Shown here: positions 35,776 through 44,503 of the stretch, piece by piece
How the letters are laid out: the number at the start of each line of letters is the position of its first letter
Position numbering within the stretch: the stretch's first letter is position 1
DNA from: Beijerinckiaceae bacterium
GTDB lineage: Bacteria; Pseudomonadota; Alphaproteobacteria; Rhizobiales; Beijerinckiaceae
Direction of reading: 5' to 3'
Assembly (NCBI GenBank): GCA_019745195.1
Contig: JAIETL010000037.1
Span: forward strand, 1 to 55,196
Length of the DNA: 55,196 nt
Made by a program: the position numbers and the translations under genes
The notes under the pieces: model-generated
Database searches by the model: none
Seen by the model: only the letters and a program-made list of their open reading frames with translations
What the model was told of the DNA's origin: nothing

Positions 35776-36174
35776 TTACTTCTTCGCTTCGGCCTTCGCG
35801 CCCTTGGCGGGGCGGGCCTCGACACGCTCGGCGATGCGGGCCGACTTGCCGCGGCGGTCGCGCAGATAATAGAGCTTGGCGCGGCGGACCTTGCCCTTGC
35901 GGATGACCTTGATCGAATCGAGGTTGGGCGAGAACAGCGGGAAGACGCGCTCGACGCCCTCGCCATAGCTGATCTTGCGGACGGTGAAGCTCTGGTTCAG
36001 CCCGCCGCCATTGCGGGCGATGCAGACGCCCTCATAGGCCTGCACGCGGCTGCGCTCGCCTTCCTTGACCTTGACGTTGACCTGCACGGTGTCGCCGGGC
36101 TGGAAATGCGGGATGTCCTTGCCCTCGCTGAGGCGGGCGACCTGCTCGGCGTCGAGCTGCTCGATGATGTTCAC
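35776..36174 (-). CDS. rplS: 50S ribosomal protein L19
   Basis: 132 aa at the 30S-50S interface. [46 protein letters not shown] and [18 protein letters not shown] are conserved L19 blocks. The tail [16 protein letters not shown] is an alphaproteobacterial extension. It starts at GTG 36174 (CAC on the plus strand) with SD GGAGA nine bases before; no in-frame ATG fits. It usually follows rpsP-rimM-trmD, but here the upstream neighbour is a divergent SDR, so trmD is not linked. Confidence 0.97.
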   Translation of the reverse strand: MNIIEQLDAEQVARLSEGKDIPHFQPGDTVQVNVKVKEGERSRVQAYEGVCIARNGGGLNQSFTVRKISYGEGVERVFPLFSPNLDSIKVIRKGKVRRAKLYYLRDRRGKSARIAERVEARPAKGAKAEAKK

Positions 36175-36390
36175 GTGTCGTCTCCATATGCCGTTGTCGC
36201 GTGTGTACACGCGGGCGTTACGGCGCGCTGTTTTCAGTTGAGTGCGCGGGCCATACAGGAGGCGGGTGCGTTTGTCGAGCGCAGGTCGTCCGCAAAAGCG
36301 GTGCGGTCGGCAATGCGGCGCTTGGACCGACGCGCGAGGCTGTGCATAGGCTTCGCCCAACCAGAACGAAGCGTCCAGGATCGAAGCATC
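36175..36390. promoter_or_regulatory. Divergent promoter region of rplS and an SDR gene
   Basis: 216 bp. It contains a GTGTACAC palindrome at 36203-36210 close to rplS. No confident -35/-10 pairs were identified. No leader-RNA family was recognised. Confidence 0.35.
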
Positions 36391-37179
36391 ATGCCTGACA
36401 GCATTCAACGCGTCGCACTCGTCACCGGGGCCGCGCGCGGCATCGGGCTCGCCACCGCCAAGCTCTTCCTGGCCGAGGGCTGGCGCGTCGCGCTGCTCGA
36501 CATCGAGAGCGAACTTCTGGCGCAGGCCGTGACGGAGATCGGTCGGCCCGACGCCACGCTTGCGCTGACCTGCGACCTCGGCGATCCCGCCCAGATCACG
36601 GCCGCTTTCACCGCGCTCGCCGCCCGCTTCGGGCAGCTCGACGCGCTCGTCAACAATGCCGGGACTGCGGTGTTCAAGCCGCTGCTTGAAACGACGCTGG
36701 AGGAGTGGAACCGCGTCATGGCGGTCAACCTGACCGGGCCGTTCCTGACCGCGCAGGCGGCCGCCGCGCTGATGGCCGATGGCGGCGGCGGCGCGATCGT
36801 CAACATCACCTCGATCTCCGGCTTGCGCGCCTCGACCCTGCGCGTCGCCTACGGCACCTCGAAGGCCGCGCTCGCGCATCTCACCAGGCAGCAGGCGGCG
36901 GAACTGGCCTCGCTCGGCATCCGCGTCAACGCAGTCGCGCCCGGGCCGGTCGACACGGCGATGGCGAAGGCTGTCCATAGCCCCGAGATCAGGGCCGACT
37001 ACCGCGACGCCATCCCGCTCGCCCGCTACGGGCTTGAGGAGGAACTGGCGCAGGCGATCGTGTTTTTGTGCAGCGACAAGGCGAGCTACATCACCGGGCA
37101 GGTGCTTGCAGTGGATGGCGGGTTCGACGCGGTGGGCATCGGGCTCGCGACGCTGCGGGGCGAGCGGCGGAACCGGTGA
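36391..37179 (+). CDS. SDR family oxidoreductase (classical)
   Basis: 262 aa. [20 protein letters not shown] is the nucleotide-binding start, [10 protein letters not shown] the NNAG motif, [10 protein letters not shown] holds the serine, and [12 protein letters not shown] is YxxxK. The tail [25 protein letters not shown] is the standard classical SDR end. It is similar to 3-oxoacyl-ACP reductase-like or sugar dehydrogenases; the substrate is open. ATG 36391 was chosen since [13 protein letters not shown] begins right at the Rossmann strand. A weak terminator follows. Confidence 0.9.
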   Translation: MPDSIQRVALVTGAARGIGLATAKLFLAEGWRVALLDIESELLAQAVTEIGRPDATLALTCDLGDPAQITAAFTALAARFGQLDALVNNAGTAVFKPLLETTLEEWNRVMAVNLTGPFLTAQAAAALMADGGGGAIVNITSISGLRASTLRVAYGTSKAALAHLTRQQAAELASLGIRVNAVAPGPVDTAMAKAVHSPEIRADYRDAIPLARYGLEEELAQAIVFLCSDKASYITGQVLAVDGGFDAVGIGLATLRGERRNR

Positions 37180-37194
37180 AGCGTTCACCAGCGC

Positions 37195-37219
37195 ACCCGC
37201 AACCCAGGCTGCGGGTCTT
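37195..37219 (+). terminator. Terminator-like hairpin after the SDR gene
   Basis: Stem ACCCGCA/TGCGGGT with an eight-base loop ACCCAGGC followed by CTTT, 16 bp after the stop. The T tract is short. Confidence 0.5.
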
Positions 37220-37388
37220 TGGCCCCCGCGCAAGTTGTGCGTAAAGCGTTATCCAATCTGGCTCAGGATGAACGCGTTGCGACGATTGCCCGAGCTTGCC
37301 AGCCGGGCGGAGTGACGGCAATCTCGGATCAGCAACGGCCCCGGCGTGCGTGTTTCTCCGGGCAGTGAGACAAAGAAAGTCCAGCATC

Positions 37389-38099
37389 ATGATCATGAAC
37401 AGCCGCAATGCCGATGCCGGCACCTTGGACGAGCCCGGCCTTTCGGGCTCTCGGACTGGTCTTCTCGGCCGCCGCTCCTTCCTGACCGGAGCCGCCGCCA
37501 GCCTCGGCGCGCTGGGGCTCGGCGGCTGCATCACGCAGGACGGCATGAGCCTCGCCGAGGCGCAGAAGCTCTACGGGCCGGTGCCTGAGGAAAAGTTCCC
37601 GATCCCGGCCGCCGACATCAGCAGGCTCGATCCGAAATATTACCGTTGGACGGTCGCCTACGACACGAAGGAAGCCCCTGGCACGATCATCGTCGATCCG
37701 GGCAATTACTACGTCTACCGCATCGAGGGCGACGGTTCGGCCACGCGCTATGGCGCGAATGTCGGTCGCGACGGCTTCCGCTGGAGCGGCGACGCCTATG
37801 TCGGGCGCAAGGCCGAATGGGCGACCTGGACCCCGCCGCGGGAAATGATCAAGCGCCAGCCGGAGGTGGCGGTATGGGCGAAGGGTATGCCCGGCGGGCT
37901 TGAGAACCCGCTGGGCGCGCGCACGCTCTACATGTACCAGAACGGCCGCTACACGCTCTATACGATCTATGCCTCGAGCGATCCGGACACGATCGGCGAC
38001 GGCGTCACCAGCGGCTGCGTCGGCCTGCTCAGCCAGGACATGATGCACCTCTACGACCGCACGCCGGTGAAGACGAAGGTGGTCGTGCTGCCGGCGTAG
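37389..38099 (+). CDS. L,D-transpeptidase-like (YkuD) lipoprotein with altered catalytic motif
   Basis: 236 aa. The N terminus combines a twin-arginine-like GRRSFLTGAAASLGALG with a lipobox LGLGGC, so it is likely a lipoprotein anchored from the periplasmic side. The YkuD domain begins around YYRWTVAYDTKEAPGTIIVD and includes the usual YGANVGRDGF and WPTW-like ATWTPP blocks. The active-site region reads LYTIYASSDPDTIGDGV then TSGCVGLLSQD. Cys210 is present, but the HGT histidine is Tyr and the Arg after SGC(V/I) is Gly. Such L,D-transpeptidases normally make 3-3 cross-links or attach proteins to peptidoglycan; this one may be altered or inactive. ATG 37389 or 37395. Confidence 0.85.
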   Translation: MIMNSRNADAGTLDEPGLSGSRTGLLGRRSFLTGAAASLGALGLGGCITQDGMSLAEAQKLYGPVPEEKFPIPAADISRLDPKYYRWTVAYDTKEAPGTIIVDPGNYYVYRIEGDGSATRYGANVGRDGFRWSGDAYVGRKAEWATWTPPREMIKRQPEVAVWAKGMPGGLENPLGARTLYMYQNGRYTLYTIYASSDPDTIGDGVTSGCVGLLSQDMMHLYDRTPVKTKVVVLPA

Positions 38100-38267
38100 C
38101 AGCCGCGTCGGAATCGCCCTGCGGGGGACCGGCAGAGTAGGTAGACGCTGAAGCTCGAAGTTAGCACATAGCAGCCGATGTCTGCACCGGTGTCTCCTCG
38201 CAACTGTGCAAATGGGTAGAAGAGGGGCCGCCACTGAAGGCAGGCGACCCCGATTGGCGCAGGATGG

Positions 38268-38774
38268 TCAGTGCTGATGCAAGCCCAGCAATGTTCCCAA
38301 GCTGGAAGCCTGCCCGAGCGCCGCAAGCCCTTGCACCGGCGCTTTGGGAACTGCTGGCAAGCCTAGGCCAAGCAGTCCGGCCATCGCGTGTGACACTGGA
38401 CGCTGACGGTTCAACGGTGGGGAGTAGCGCTCAATCAGCCGACTTTCGGCTTCGTGAAAACCGATTGGATCGAGGATCCCTGGCCGGTGAATCCAGAGTT
38501 CAGTGGCGCCGCGATGATGCGCATCCGTTAGTCGCTCGTGACCGTTTAGGCGATCGAAGGTATCTTCCGCCCGCCCGATGTACTCGACCAAAGGCAGGAG
38601 GGTCAGGCCAAGGCCAATGCGGGCTGTGACCAGCGCATAAACTGCATTCTGATGCCTTGGTCGATCACCAAGTTCATAGCGCCAGAACCGATAGTGGAAC
38701 CCGTAGCCATCCTCCACCCAATATTCGCCAAACGGCGCAGGTGGTGGCTTGCCAAGGTCAGCGAGTCTTGTCAT
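38268..38774 (-). CDS. GIY-YIG-like nuclease domain protein
   Basis: 168 aa. After an N-terminal ~35 residues come NAVYALV, then VEYIGRAEDTFDRLNGHERL and a late EAESRLIERYSPPLN. These have the spacing of a GIY-YIG nuclease fold (first strand, YIG strand, arginine helix, glutamate helix, final P-P-L-N). The GIY tyrosine-strand is AVY rather than GIY. The C-terminal ~40 residues are Gly/Leu-rich and not conserved in kind. It may be a small endonuclease or an inactive relative. SD GAGGAA precedes ATG 38774. Codon use here looks less GC-biased than the neighbours. Confidence 0.6.
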   Translation of the reverse strand: MTRLADLGKPPPAPFGEYWVEDGYGFHYRFWRYELGDRPRHQNAVYALVTARIGLGLTLLPLVEYIGRAEDTFDRLNGHERLTDAHHRGATELWIHRPGILDPIGFHEAESRLIERYSPPLNRQRPVSHAMAGLLGLGLPAVPKAPVQGLAALGQASSLGTLLGLHQH

Positions 38775-39199
38775 GCTCAGTTCCTCATCTGTGAGGGTTT
38801 CAAGGAATCATAGACCGCTTTGTTTGGAAGCGGGCGGTCCGTGATTCCGCGAGCCTGCCATATTTCGGGGCTCGCGGCCAGCCGACGTTCTAAGTTGTGC
38901 ACAGTTTGTTCTGTTTTTCCGAGGACAGGCAGACGCCGCCTTTTTTTCGTCGTAATAGTTTGAAGACGCGGCATCTCGCGTCCATTGAGCTGTTACCGAC
39001 TTTCCCCTTGCGCCCACTCGCGAACGGCGCGAACCTCTTCCTCGACATCCCTCTTCGACGGCCGCCCGACTCTGTCGGGCCGGAGCGACCGCCGCCCGAC
39101 CGGCGTGGGCGCTCGCCTTTTCGCGCTCCGCCGGCCTCCCGCCGCGCGAGACCGGATTTCGCCTCCGATCCAGCGGCTCACACCCGAAGGAGGACGACG
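38775..39199. other. Long gap between the GIY-YIG-like gene and the EF-G paralogue
   Basis: 425 bp. A minus-strand open frame (38777-38974, 65 codons) ends three bases before the GIY-YIG-like ATG and could be a small leader gene (contains TVHNLERRLAASPEIWQARG). I cannot confirm it. Its 5' end has a long A-run in the message sense. The right part (about 39055-39130) is GC-rich with CGGCCGCCCGAC and GTCGGGCCGG dyads, suggesting a structured 5' leader for the EF-G paralogue. SD GAAGGAGG at 39186-39193. Confidence 0.4.
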
Positions 39200-41302
39200 A
39201 TGACCCAAAGCCCCCGCAGCGCAGGAGACGGCAACGGCGTCAGAGGAACGGGGCCGCGATGCATCGCGCTCGTCGGTCCCTTCCAGAGCGGCAAGACGAC
39301 GCTCCTCGAAAGCATCGTCGAACGCTGCGGCGGGTTGTCCCGCGCCGGTTCGGTGAAGGCCGGCAACAGCCTCGGCGACGCCGCGCCGGAGGCTCGCGCC
39401 CACCAGATGAGCACGGAGCCGAATGTGGGGACCGTCGATTTCCTGGGCGAACGCTTCAGCTTCATCGACTGCCCGGGCTCGGTCGAATTCCTGCACGAGA
39501 TGCGCCACGTGCTGCCTGCGGTCGATGCCGCCGTCGTGGTCTGCGAGGCCGACGACCGCAAGATCCCGGCGCTGGAGCTCGTGCTGCGCGAGCTGGAAGA
39601 AGCCGACATCCCGCGCTTCCTGTTCCTCAACAAGATCGATATGGCGGCGCGGCGCGTCCGCGAGACGCTGCCGCTGCTGCAGCGCGCCTCGCGCACGCCG
39701 CTGCTGCTGCGCCAGATCCCGATCTGGAAGAACGGCATCGCGGTCGGTTTCATCGACCTCGCGCTGGAGCGGGCCTTCATCTATCGCGAGCATGCGCCCA
39801 GCGAGATCGTGCCGCTGGCCGAGGCCGAGATCGGCCGCGAGAAGGATGCGCGCTTCTCCATGCTGGAGACTCTCGCCGACCATGACGACGCGCTGATGGA
39901 AGACCTGCTCGGCGACATGGAGCCGCCGCGCGATCGCGTTTTCGACGATCTCGCGCGTGAATTGCAGCATGGCCATGTCGTGCCGGTGCTGATCGGCTCG
40001 GCCGAGCGCGGCAACGGCGTGACGCGGCTGCTCAAGGCGCTGCGCCACGAGGCGCCGGGGCTGGCTGCGACGCGCGGGCGCATCGGCGTGGTGGACGACG
40101 GAGCGCCGTTGGCGCAGGTGATCAAGACCTGGCATTCGAGCCATGGCGGCAAGGTGTCGTTGGCGCGCATGCTGCGCGGCCGGCTGGCGGAGGGCGATGT
40201 CGTCACCGCCTCCGGCGGGGCCGAGGCGCGGCTCGCCGGCGTGGTCGATCTCAAAGGGTCCGAACACAGCCGCCGGCCCGCCGTCGAGGAGGGCGAGGCC
40301 GCAGGATTGCTGCGGCTGGAGGGCATCGGCACGGGCGAGGCGCTGTCCCCAGGCAAGGCGAGGCCGCCACTCATCGTCTCGATCGCGCCGCCGGAGCCCG
40401 TGCATGCGCTCGCCGTTTCGGTGAAGGACCGCAAGGACGATGTCCGGCTCGCCGCCGCGCTCGCCCGGATCGCCGAGGAGGATCCCGCGCTGATCGTGAC
40501 GCAATTGCCGGAGTTCGGCGAGACGCGGCTTTCGGGGCAGGGCGAGATGCATCTGCGCGTGACGCTGGAGCGGCTTTCGGGCCGCTACGGCGTCAGCGTC
40601 GAGAGTGGGCCTCCGCAGATCGGCCATCGCGAAAGCATCAGGGGCAAAGCCTCGGCGCGCGGCCGCCATCGCAAGCAGAGCGGCGGGCATGGTCAGTACG
40701 GCGACGTCGTGCTGGAGGTCGAGGCGCTGCCGCGCGGGGAGGGCATCCGCTTCATCGATCGGGTGGTCGGCGGCGCGGTGCCGCGCAACTACATCGCCTC
40801 GGTCGAGGCGGGGGTGCGCGACTATTGTCAGAGCGGCCCGCTCGGTTTCCCGCTGGTCGATCTTGCGGTGACGCTGACCGACGGCTCGCATCACAGCGTC
40901 GATTCTTCCGACATGGCCTTCCGGCAGGCGGCCCGGATCGCGATGGCGGAAGCCGTTCCGCAGGCGCGGCCGGTGCTGCTCGAACCCGTTCTGATGGTCG
41001 AGGTCGTGGTGCCGTCGGAGGCGATGTCGCGCGCCTCGGCGATCGTCTCGGCCCGGCGCGGACAGATCCTCGGCTATGATTCCAGGCCCGGCTGGCGCGG
41101 CTGGGACCAGATCAATGCATTGATTCCGGAGGCCGAGATGACGGGGCTGATCGTCGAGCTTCGCTCGGCGACGGCCGGAGTCGGCTCGTTCTCGGCGCGC
41201 TTCGACCATCTTGCCGAACTCGCCGGCAAACCGGCCGACGCGATCGTCTCAGCGCACGCCCAGGCCCATGCCAATGCCCATTCCCTTGTGCATGCGCGCT
41301 GA
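39200..41302 (+). CDS. Elongation factor G-like paralogue (FusA2 type)
   Basis: A 700-aa translational-GTPase family protein with EF-G domain order. G1 is GPFQSGKTTLLESI (residues 26 on; EF-G usually GHIDAGKTT). G3 is DCPGSVEF (residues 90-97; usually DTPGHVDF, so the catalytic histidine is Ser94), and G4 is FLNKIDMA. Domain 2 is from ~300 (VIKTWHSSHGGKVSLARML), domain III has RLSGQGEMHLRVTLERL, and domain IV has the family block GGHGQYGDVVLEVEAL. Domain V ends in ITGL-like EMTGLIVELRSATAGVGSF. The tail is histidine-rich (HAQAHANAHSLVHAR). Paralogues of this kind exist in many alphaproteobacteria; their role is not established. GTP hydrolysis is probably slow. Confidence 0.9.
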   Translation: MTQSPRSAGDGNGVRGTGPRCIALVGPFQSGKTTLLESIVERCGGLSRAGSVKAGNSLGDAAPEARAHQMSTEPNVGTVDFLGERFSFIDCPGSVEFLHEMRHVLPAVDAAVVVCEADDRKIPALELVLRELEEADIPRFLFLNKIDMAARRVRETLPLLQRASRTPLLLRQIPIWKNGIAVGFIDLALERAFIYREHAPSEIVPLAEAEIGREKDARFSMLETLADHDDALMEDLLGDMEPPRDRVFDDLARELQHGHVVPVLIGSAERGNGVTRLLKALRHEAPGLAATRGRIGVVDDGAPLAQVIKTWHSSHGGKVSLARMLRGRLAEGDVVTASGGAEARLAGVVDLKGSEHSRRPAVEEGEAAGLLRLEGIGTGEALSPGKARPPLIVSIAPPEPVHALAVSVKDRKDDVRLAAALARIAEEDPALIVTQLPEFGETRLSGQGEMHLRVTLERLSGRYGVSVESGPPQIGHRESIRGKASARGRHRKQSGGHGQYGDVVLEVEALPRGEGIRFIDRVVGGAVPRNYIASVEAGVRDYCQSGPLGFPLVDLAVTLTDGSHHSVDSSDMAFRQAARIAMAEAVPQARPVLLEPVLMVEVVVPSEAMSRASAIVSARRGQILGYDSRPGWRGWDQINALIPEAEMTGLIVELRSATAGVGSFSARFDHLAELAGKPADAIVSAHAQAHANAHSLVHAR

Positions 41303-41463
41303 GCCGACTGTGTCGAAAAAGGTTCATATCTAAACCTTGTGCTGATTTAGCGATGGCGGGCGCTTGCGTCCGCCGTCGCGGTTTCGCAGTGTGTGGTCAG
41401 CAAAACAGTCCGCAACGGGCGCGATCGCGTCCGGAATGCGGAGGGCAAGGGAGGATATCGACC

Positions 41464-43176
41464 ATGAACGCGATGACAGGCGCGCCGAAACCCGAGCAGC
41501 GGCCCTGGCTGGCGCATTATCCGCAGGCCGTGCCGCCACAGATCGACGCCGACAAGGTCGGCACGCTGGCCGATCTGATCCGCACCGCCTGCACGACTTA
41601 TGCCGACCGGCCCGCCTTCGAGAGCTTCGGCAAGACGATCTCCTTTGCGGAAACCGGACGCGCCGGGCAGGCCTTCGCGACATGGCTGCAGGCTAAGGGC
41701 TTCAAGAAGGGCGACCGCATCGCGCTGATGATGCCCAACATCCTGGCCTATCCGGCCACGATCTTCGGCGCGCTGCTCGGCGGCTTCACCGTCGTCAACG
41801 TCAACCCGCTCTACACGGCGCGCGAACTGACCCATCAGATCAACGATTCCGGCGCGCGGGCGCTGGTAGTGATCGAGAACTTCGCCCATGTCGTCGAGGA
41901 GGCCAGGCCCAACATGAAGCTGGAGGCGATCGTGGTCGCCACCGCCGGCGACCTGATGGGCTTCAAGGGCACGATCGTCAATTTCGTCGCGCGCAAGGTC
42001 AAGAAGGTGGTCAAGCCCTTCAACCTGCCGGGCTCGGTGTCGCTGAAGTCGATCCTGGCCGGCCCGGCCGCGATGACGCCCGTCACCGTGACGCCCGACG
42101 ACATCGCCTTCCTGCAGTACACCGGCGGCACCACCGGCGTCGCCAAGGGCGCCACGTTGAGCCACCGCAACGTCGCCTCCAATGTCGAGCAGGCCAATCT
42201 CTGGCTCGGCTGGGCGTTGGAGCCGCCGCTGGGCAAGACCGACTATCAGCACGTGATGGTGACGGCGCTGCCGCTCTACCACATCTTCGCGCTGACCTGC
42301 TGTTGCATGTTCATGCTGCGCATCGGCGCGAAGGGCCTGCTGATCGCCAATCCGCGCGATATCGCCGGCTTCGTGAAGACGCTGAAGGCCAGCCGGATCA
42401 CGCTCTTTTCCGGCGTCAACACGCTTTACAATGCGCTCGCCAGCCATCCCGAAATCAAGGACGTCGACTTCTCCGAGATGCGCTTTGCTGTCGCCGGCGG
42501 CATGGCGACGCAAGCGGCCGTCGCCAAGCGCTGGAAGGACGTCACGGGCAAGCCGATCGTCGAGGGCTACGGCCTGTCGGAGACCTCGCCCGTCGCCTCG
42601 ATCAACCGGCCCGATACGGCCGAGTTCACCGGCACGATCGGCTTCCCGCTGCCCTCGACCGATTTCGCCATCCGCGACGCCGAAGGCAACGACATGCCCT
42701 TTGGCGAGCCTGGCGAGATCTGCATCCGCGGGCCGCAGGTCATGGTCGGCTACTGGAACCGTCCCGACGAGACCGCCAAGGTGATGACGGAAGACGGCTT
42801 CTTCCGCAGCGGCGATGTCGGCGTGATGCTGCCCAATGGCGAGGTCAGGATCGTCGACCGGATGAAGGACATGGTCCTGGTCTCGGGCTTCAACGTCTAT
42901 CCCAACGAAGTCGAGGACGTGCTGGCCTCCCATCCCGGCGTGCTGGAGGCGGCGGTGATCGGCCTGCCCGACGAGCACTCCGGCGAAGCGGTGACCGCCT
43001 TCGTGGTCAAGCGCGACGAGGCTCTTACGGCGGATGCGCTGCGCGCCTTCTGCAAGGAAGGCCTGACCGGCTACAAGGTGCCCAAGCAGATCGTCTTCCG
43101 CGAGAGCCTGCCCAAGACCAATGTCGGCAAGGTGCTGCGCCGGGCGCTGCGCGAGGAGGTTGCGGGGAAGGGGTAA
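41464..43176 (+). CDS. fadD: Long-chain fatty acid-CoA ligase
   Basis: A 570-aa adenylate-forming enzyme that activates fatty acids with ATP and CoA for beta-oxidation or lipid use. LQYTGGTTGVAKGATLSHRN is the AMP-binding P-loop. ALPLYHIFALT, VEGYGLSETSPVASINRP and FRSGDVGVMLPNGEVRIVDRMKDM are further core motifs. KDMVLVSGFNVYPNEVEDVL and LPKTNVGKVLRRALRE carry the C-terminal catalytic lysine. N-terminal LAHYPQAVPPQID is typical of FadD. SD GGGAGG precedes ATG 41464. The upstream 160 bp holds the promoter; no FadR-like site was recognised. Convergent with mtaB. Confidence 0.93.
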   Translation: MNAMTGAPKPEQRPWLAHYPQAVPPQIDADKVGTLADLIRTACTTYADRPAFESFGKTISFAETGRAGQAFATWLQAKGFKKGDRIALMMPNILAYPATIFGALLGGFTVVNVNPLYTARELTHQINDSGARALVVIENFAHVVEEARPNMKLEAIVVATAGDLMGFKGTIVNFVARKVKKVVKPFNLPGSVSLKSILAGPAAMTPVTVTPDDIAFLQYTGGTTGVAKGATLSHRNVASNVEQANLWLGWALEPPLGKTDYQHVMVTALPLYHIFALTCCCMFMLRIGAKGLLIANPRDIAGFVKTLKASRITLFSGVNTLYNALASHPEIKDVDFSEMRFAVAGGMATQAAVAKRWKDVTGKPIVEGYGLSETSPVASINRPDTAEFTGTIGFPLPSTDFAIRDAEGNDMPFGEPGEICIRGPQVMVGYWNRPDETAKVMTEDGFFRSGDVGVMLPNGEVRIVDRMKDMVLVSGFNVYPNEVEDVLASHPGVLEAAVIGLPDEHSGEAVTAFVVKRDEALTADALRAFCKEGLTGYKVPKQIVFRESLPKTNVGKVLRRALREEVAGKG

Positions 43177-43228
43177 GGCGTCGCGGAGCCCGCGCCGGCC
43201 CGTCCGGCCTGCCTGATCGCGCCCCGCG

Positions 43229-44503
43229 TCAGGTCGCGATCAGCGCCTTCTCATCTGCTGAACGTGCCGATACCGGCACGATCTCGCCTGCAGCCACGTC
43301 CTGCCCGAACCGCACCAGCGTGAAATCTTCGGCGCGGCCGGTATTGCCGCGCTCGGTCAGCACGGAAAGCGGCCTGCCGATGCGATCCGAGAGATGGCGA
43401 CCCTGCGCGATGGCTGCTGCATCGCGCAGGCGCGCCGCACGCTCCGATACGAGCGTACCGGGAAGCTGCGGCATGCGGGCCGCCGGCGTGCCGGGGCGCG
43501 GCGAATAAGGGAAGACGTGGACATAGGCGAGGTCGCATTCGCCGATAAGGTCGAGCGAGCGCTGGAACATCGCCTCGTCTTCGGTCGGGAAGCCGGCGAT
43601 CAGGTCGGCGCCGAAGGCGATGTCGGGACGAATTTCGCGCATGTCGGCGCAGAAGCGGATCGCATCGTCGCGGCCGTGCCGGCGCTTCATCCGCTTGAGG
43701 ATCAGGTCGTCGCCGGACTGCAGCGAGAGATGGAGATGCGGCATCAGGCGGGGTTCGCTCGCGATGGCGTCGCGCAGAGCGTCGTCGACCTCGACGGCGT
43801 CGATCGAGGAGAGCCGCAGGCGCGGCAACTCCGGAAGGTCGCGCAGGATCGTCTTCACCAGCGTGCCGAGCATCGGCTGTTCGGCCAGGTCGTGGCCATA
43901 GCTCGTCAGGTCGACGCCGGTCAGCACGATCTCTCGCACGCCGTCCGCGACGAGTTGGCGGCATTGCCGCAGAACGGCGTCCGGCGGCAGCGAGCGCGAA
44001 CGGCCCCGGCCGAACGGTATGACGCAGAAGGTGCAGCGATGGTCGCAGCCGTTCTGGACCTGCACGAAGCCGCGCGTGCGGTTCTGCGCACGCTCCTGCA
44101 GCGAAGGCGCAAGCTGCGCCTCGGCCATGATGTCGCCCACCGCGATCTTGTCGTCCGGGCTTGTGCCATCGTTGATGCGCAGGCTGTTGGAGCGGCCGAG
44201 CGCGGCCCAGCTTTCGGGCCTCAGCTTCTCGGCGTTGCCGAGAACGCGTGAGGTCTCCGGCATGGCGGCAAAGGCGGCCGGGTCGATCTGCGCGGCGCAC
44301 CCTGTGACAATGACGGGCCGGCCGGGCTCGGCGCGGGCGAGCCGCCGCACCGCCTGCCGGGCCTGCCGCACGGCCTCGGATGTCACCGCGCAACTGTTGA
44401 CGATGGCGATGTCGCGCAAGCCCGCGATCTCGGCATGTCGCCGGATGGTCTCGCCCTCGACGATGTTGAGCCGGCAGCCGAAATTGACGAGCTCGGCGGC
44501 CAT
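43229..44503 (-). CDS. mtaB: tRNA t6A37 methylthiotransferase MtaB
   Basis: A 424-aa radical-SAM enzyme that adds a methylthio group to t6A37 of tRNA reading ANN codons. The UPF0004 cluster cysteines are in NFGCRLN, IVNSCAVTSEAV and VTGCAAQ. The radical-SAM cysteines are in NGCDHRCTFCVIPFGRGRSR (CxxxCxxC). Later blocks LHLSLQSGDD, VHVFPYSPRPGTPA and a C-terminal TRAM domain complete it. The order of domains and the CVIPFGRG form identify MtaB rather than MiaB or RimO. ATG 44503 overlaps the dapF stop by one base (TGATG), so the pair is translationally coupled. Confidence 0.94.
   Translation of the reverse strand: MAAELVNFGCRLNIVEGETIRRHAEIAGLRDIAIVNSCAVTSEAVRQARQAVRRLARAEPGRPVIVTGCAAQIDPAAFAAMPETSRVLGNAEKLRPESWAALGRSNSLRINDGTSPDDKIAVGDIMAEAQLAPSLQERAQNRTRGFVQVQNGCDHRCTFCVIPFGRGRSRSLPPDAVLRQCRQLVADGVREIVLTGVDLTSYGHDLAEQPMLGTLVKTILRDLPELPRLRLSSIDAVEVDDALRDAIASEPRLMPHLHLSLQSGDDLILKRMKRRHGRDDAIRFCADMREIRPDIAFGADLIAGFPTEDEAMFQRSLDLIGECDLAYVHVFPYSPRPGTPAARMPQLPGTLVSERAARLRDAAAIAQGRHLSDRIGRPLSVLTERGNTGRAEDFTLVRFGQDVAAGEIVPVSARSADEKALIAT

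Noticed and set aside
38930..38960. GCCGCCTTTTTTTCG as a plus-strand terminator before the EF-G paralogue
   Set aside because: The T run is good but the stem upstream (AGGC/GCCT) is only four base pairs, and no plus-strand gene ends just before it.
38993..41209. 738-codon minus-strand open frame opposite the EF-G paralogue
   Set aside because: Antisense frame without stops caused by high GC at third positions; the sense gene has all EF-G domains.
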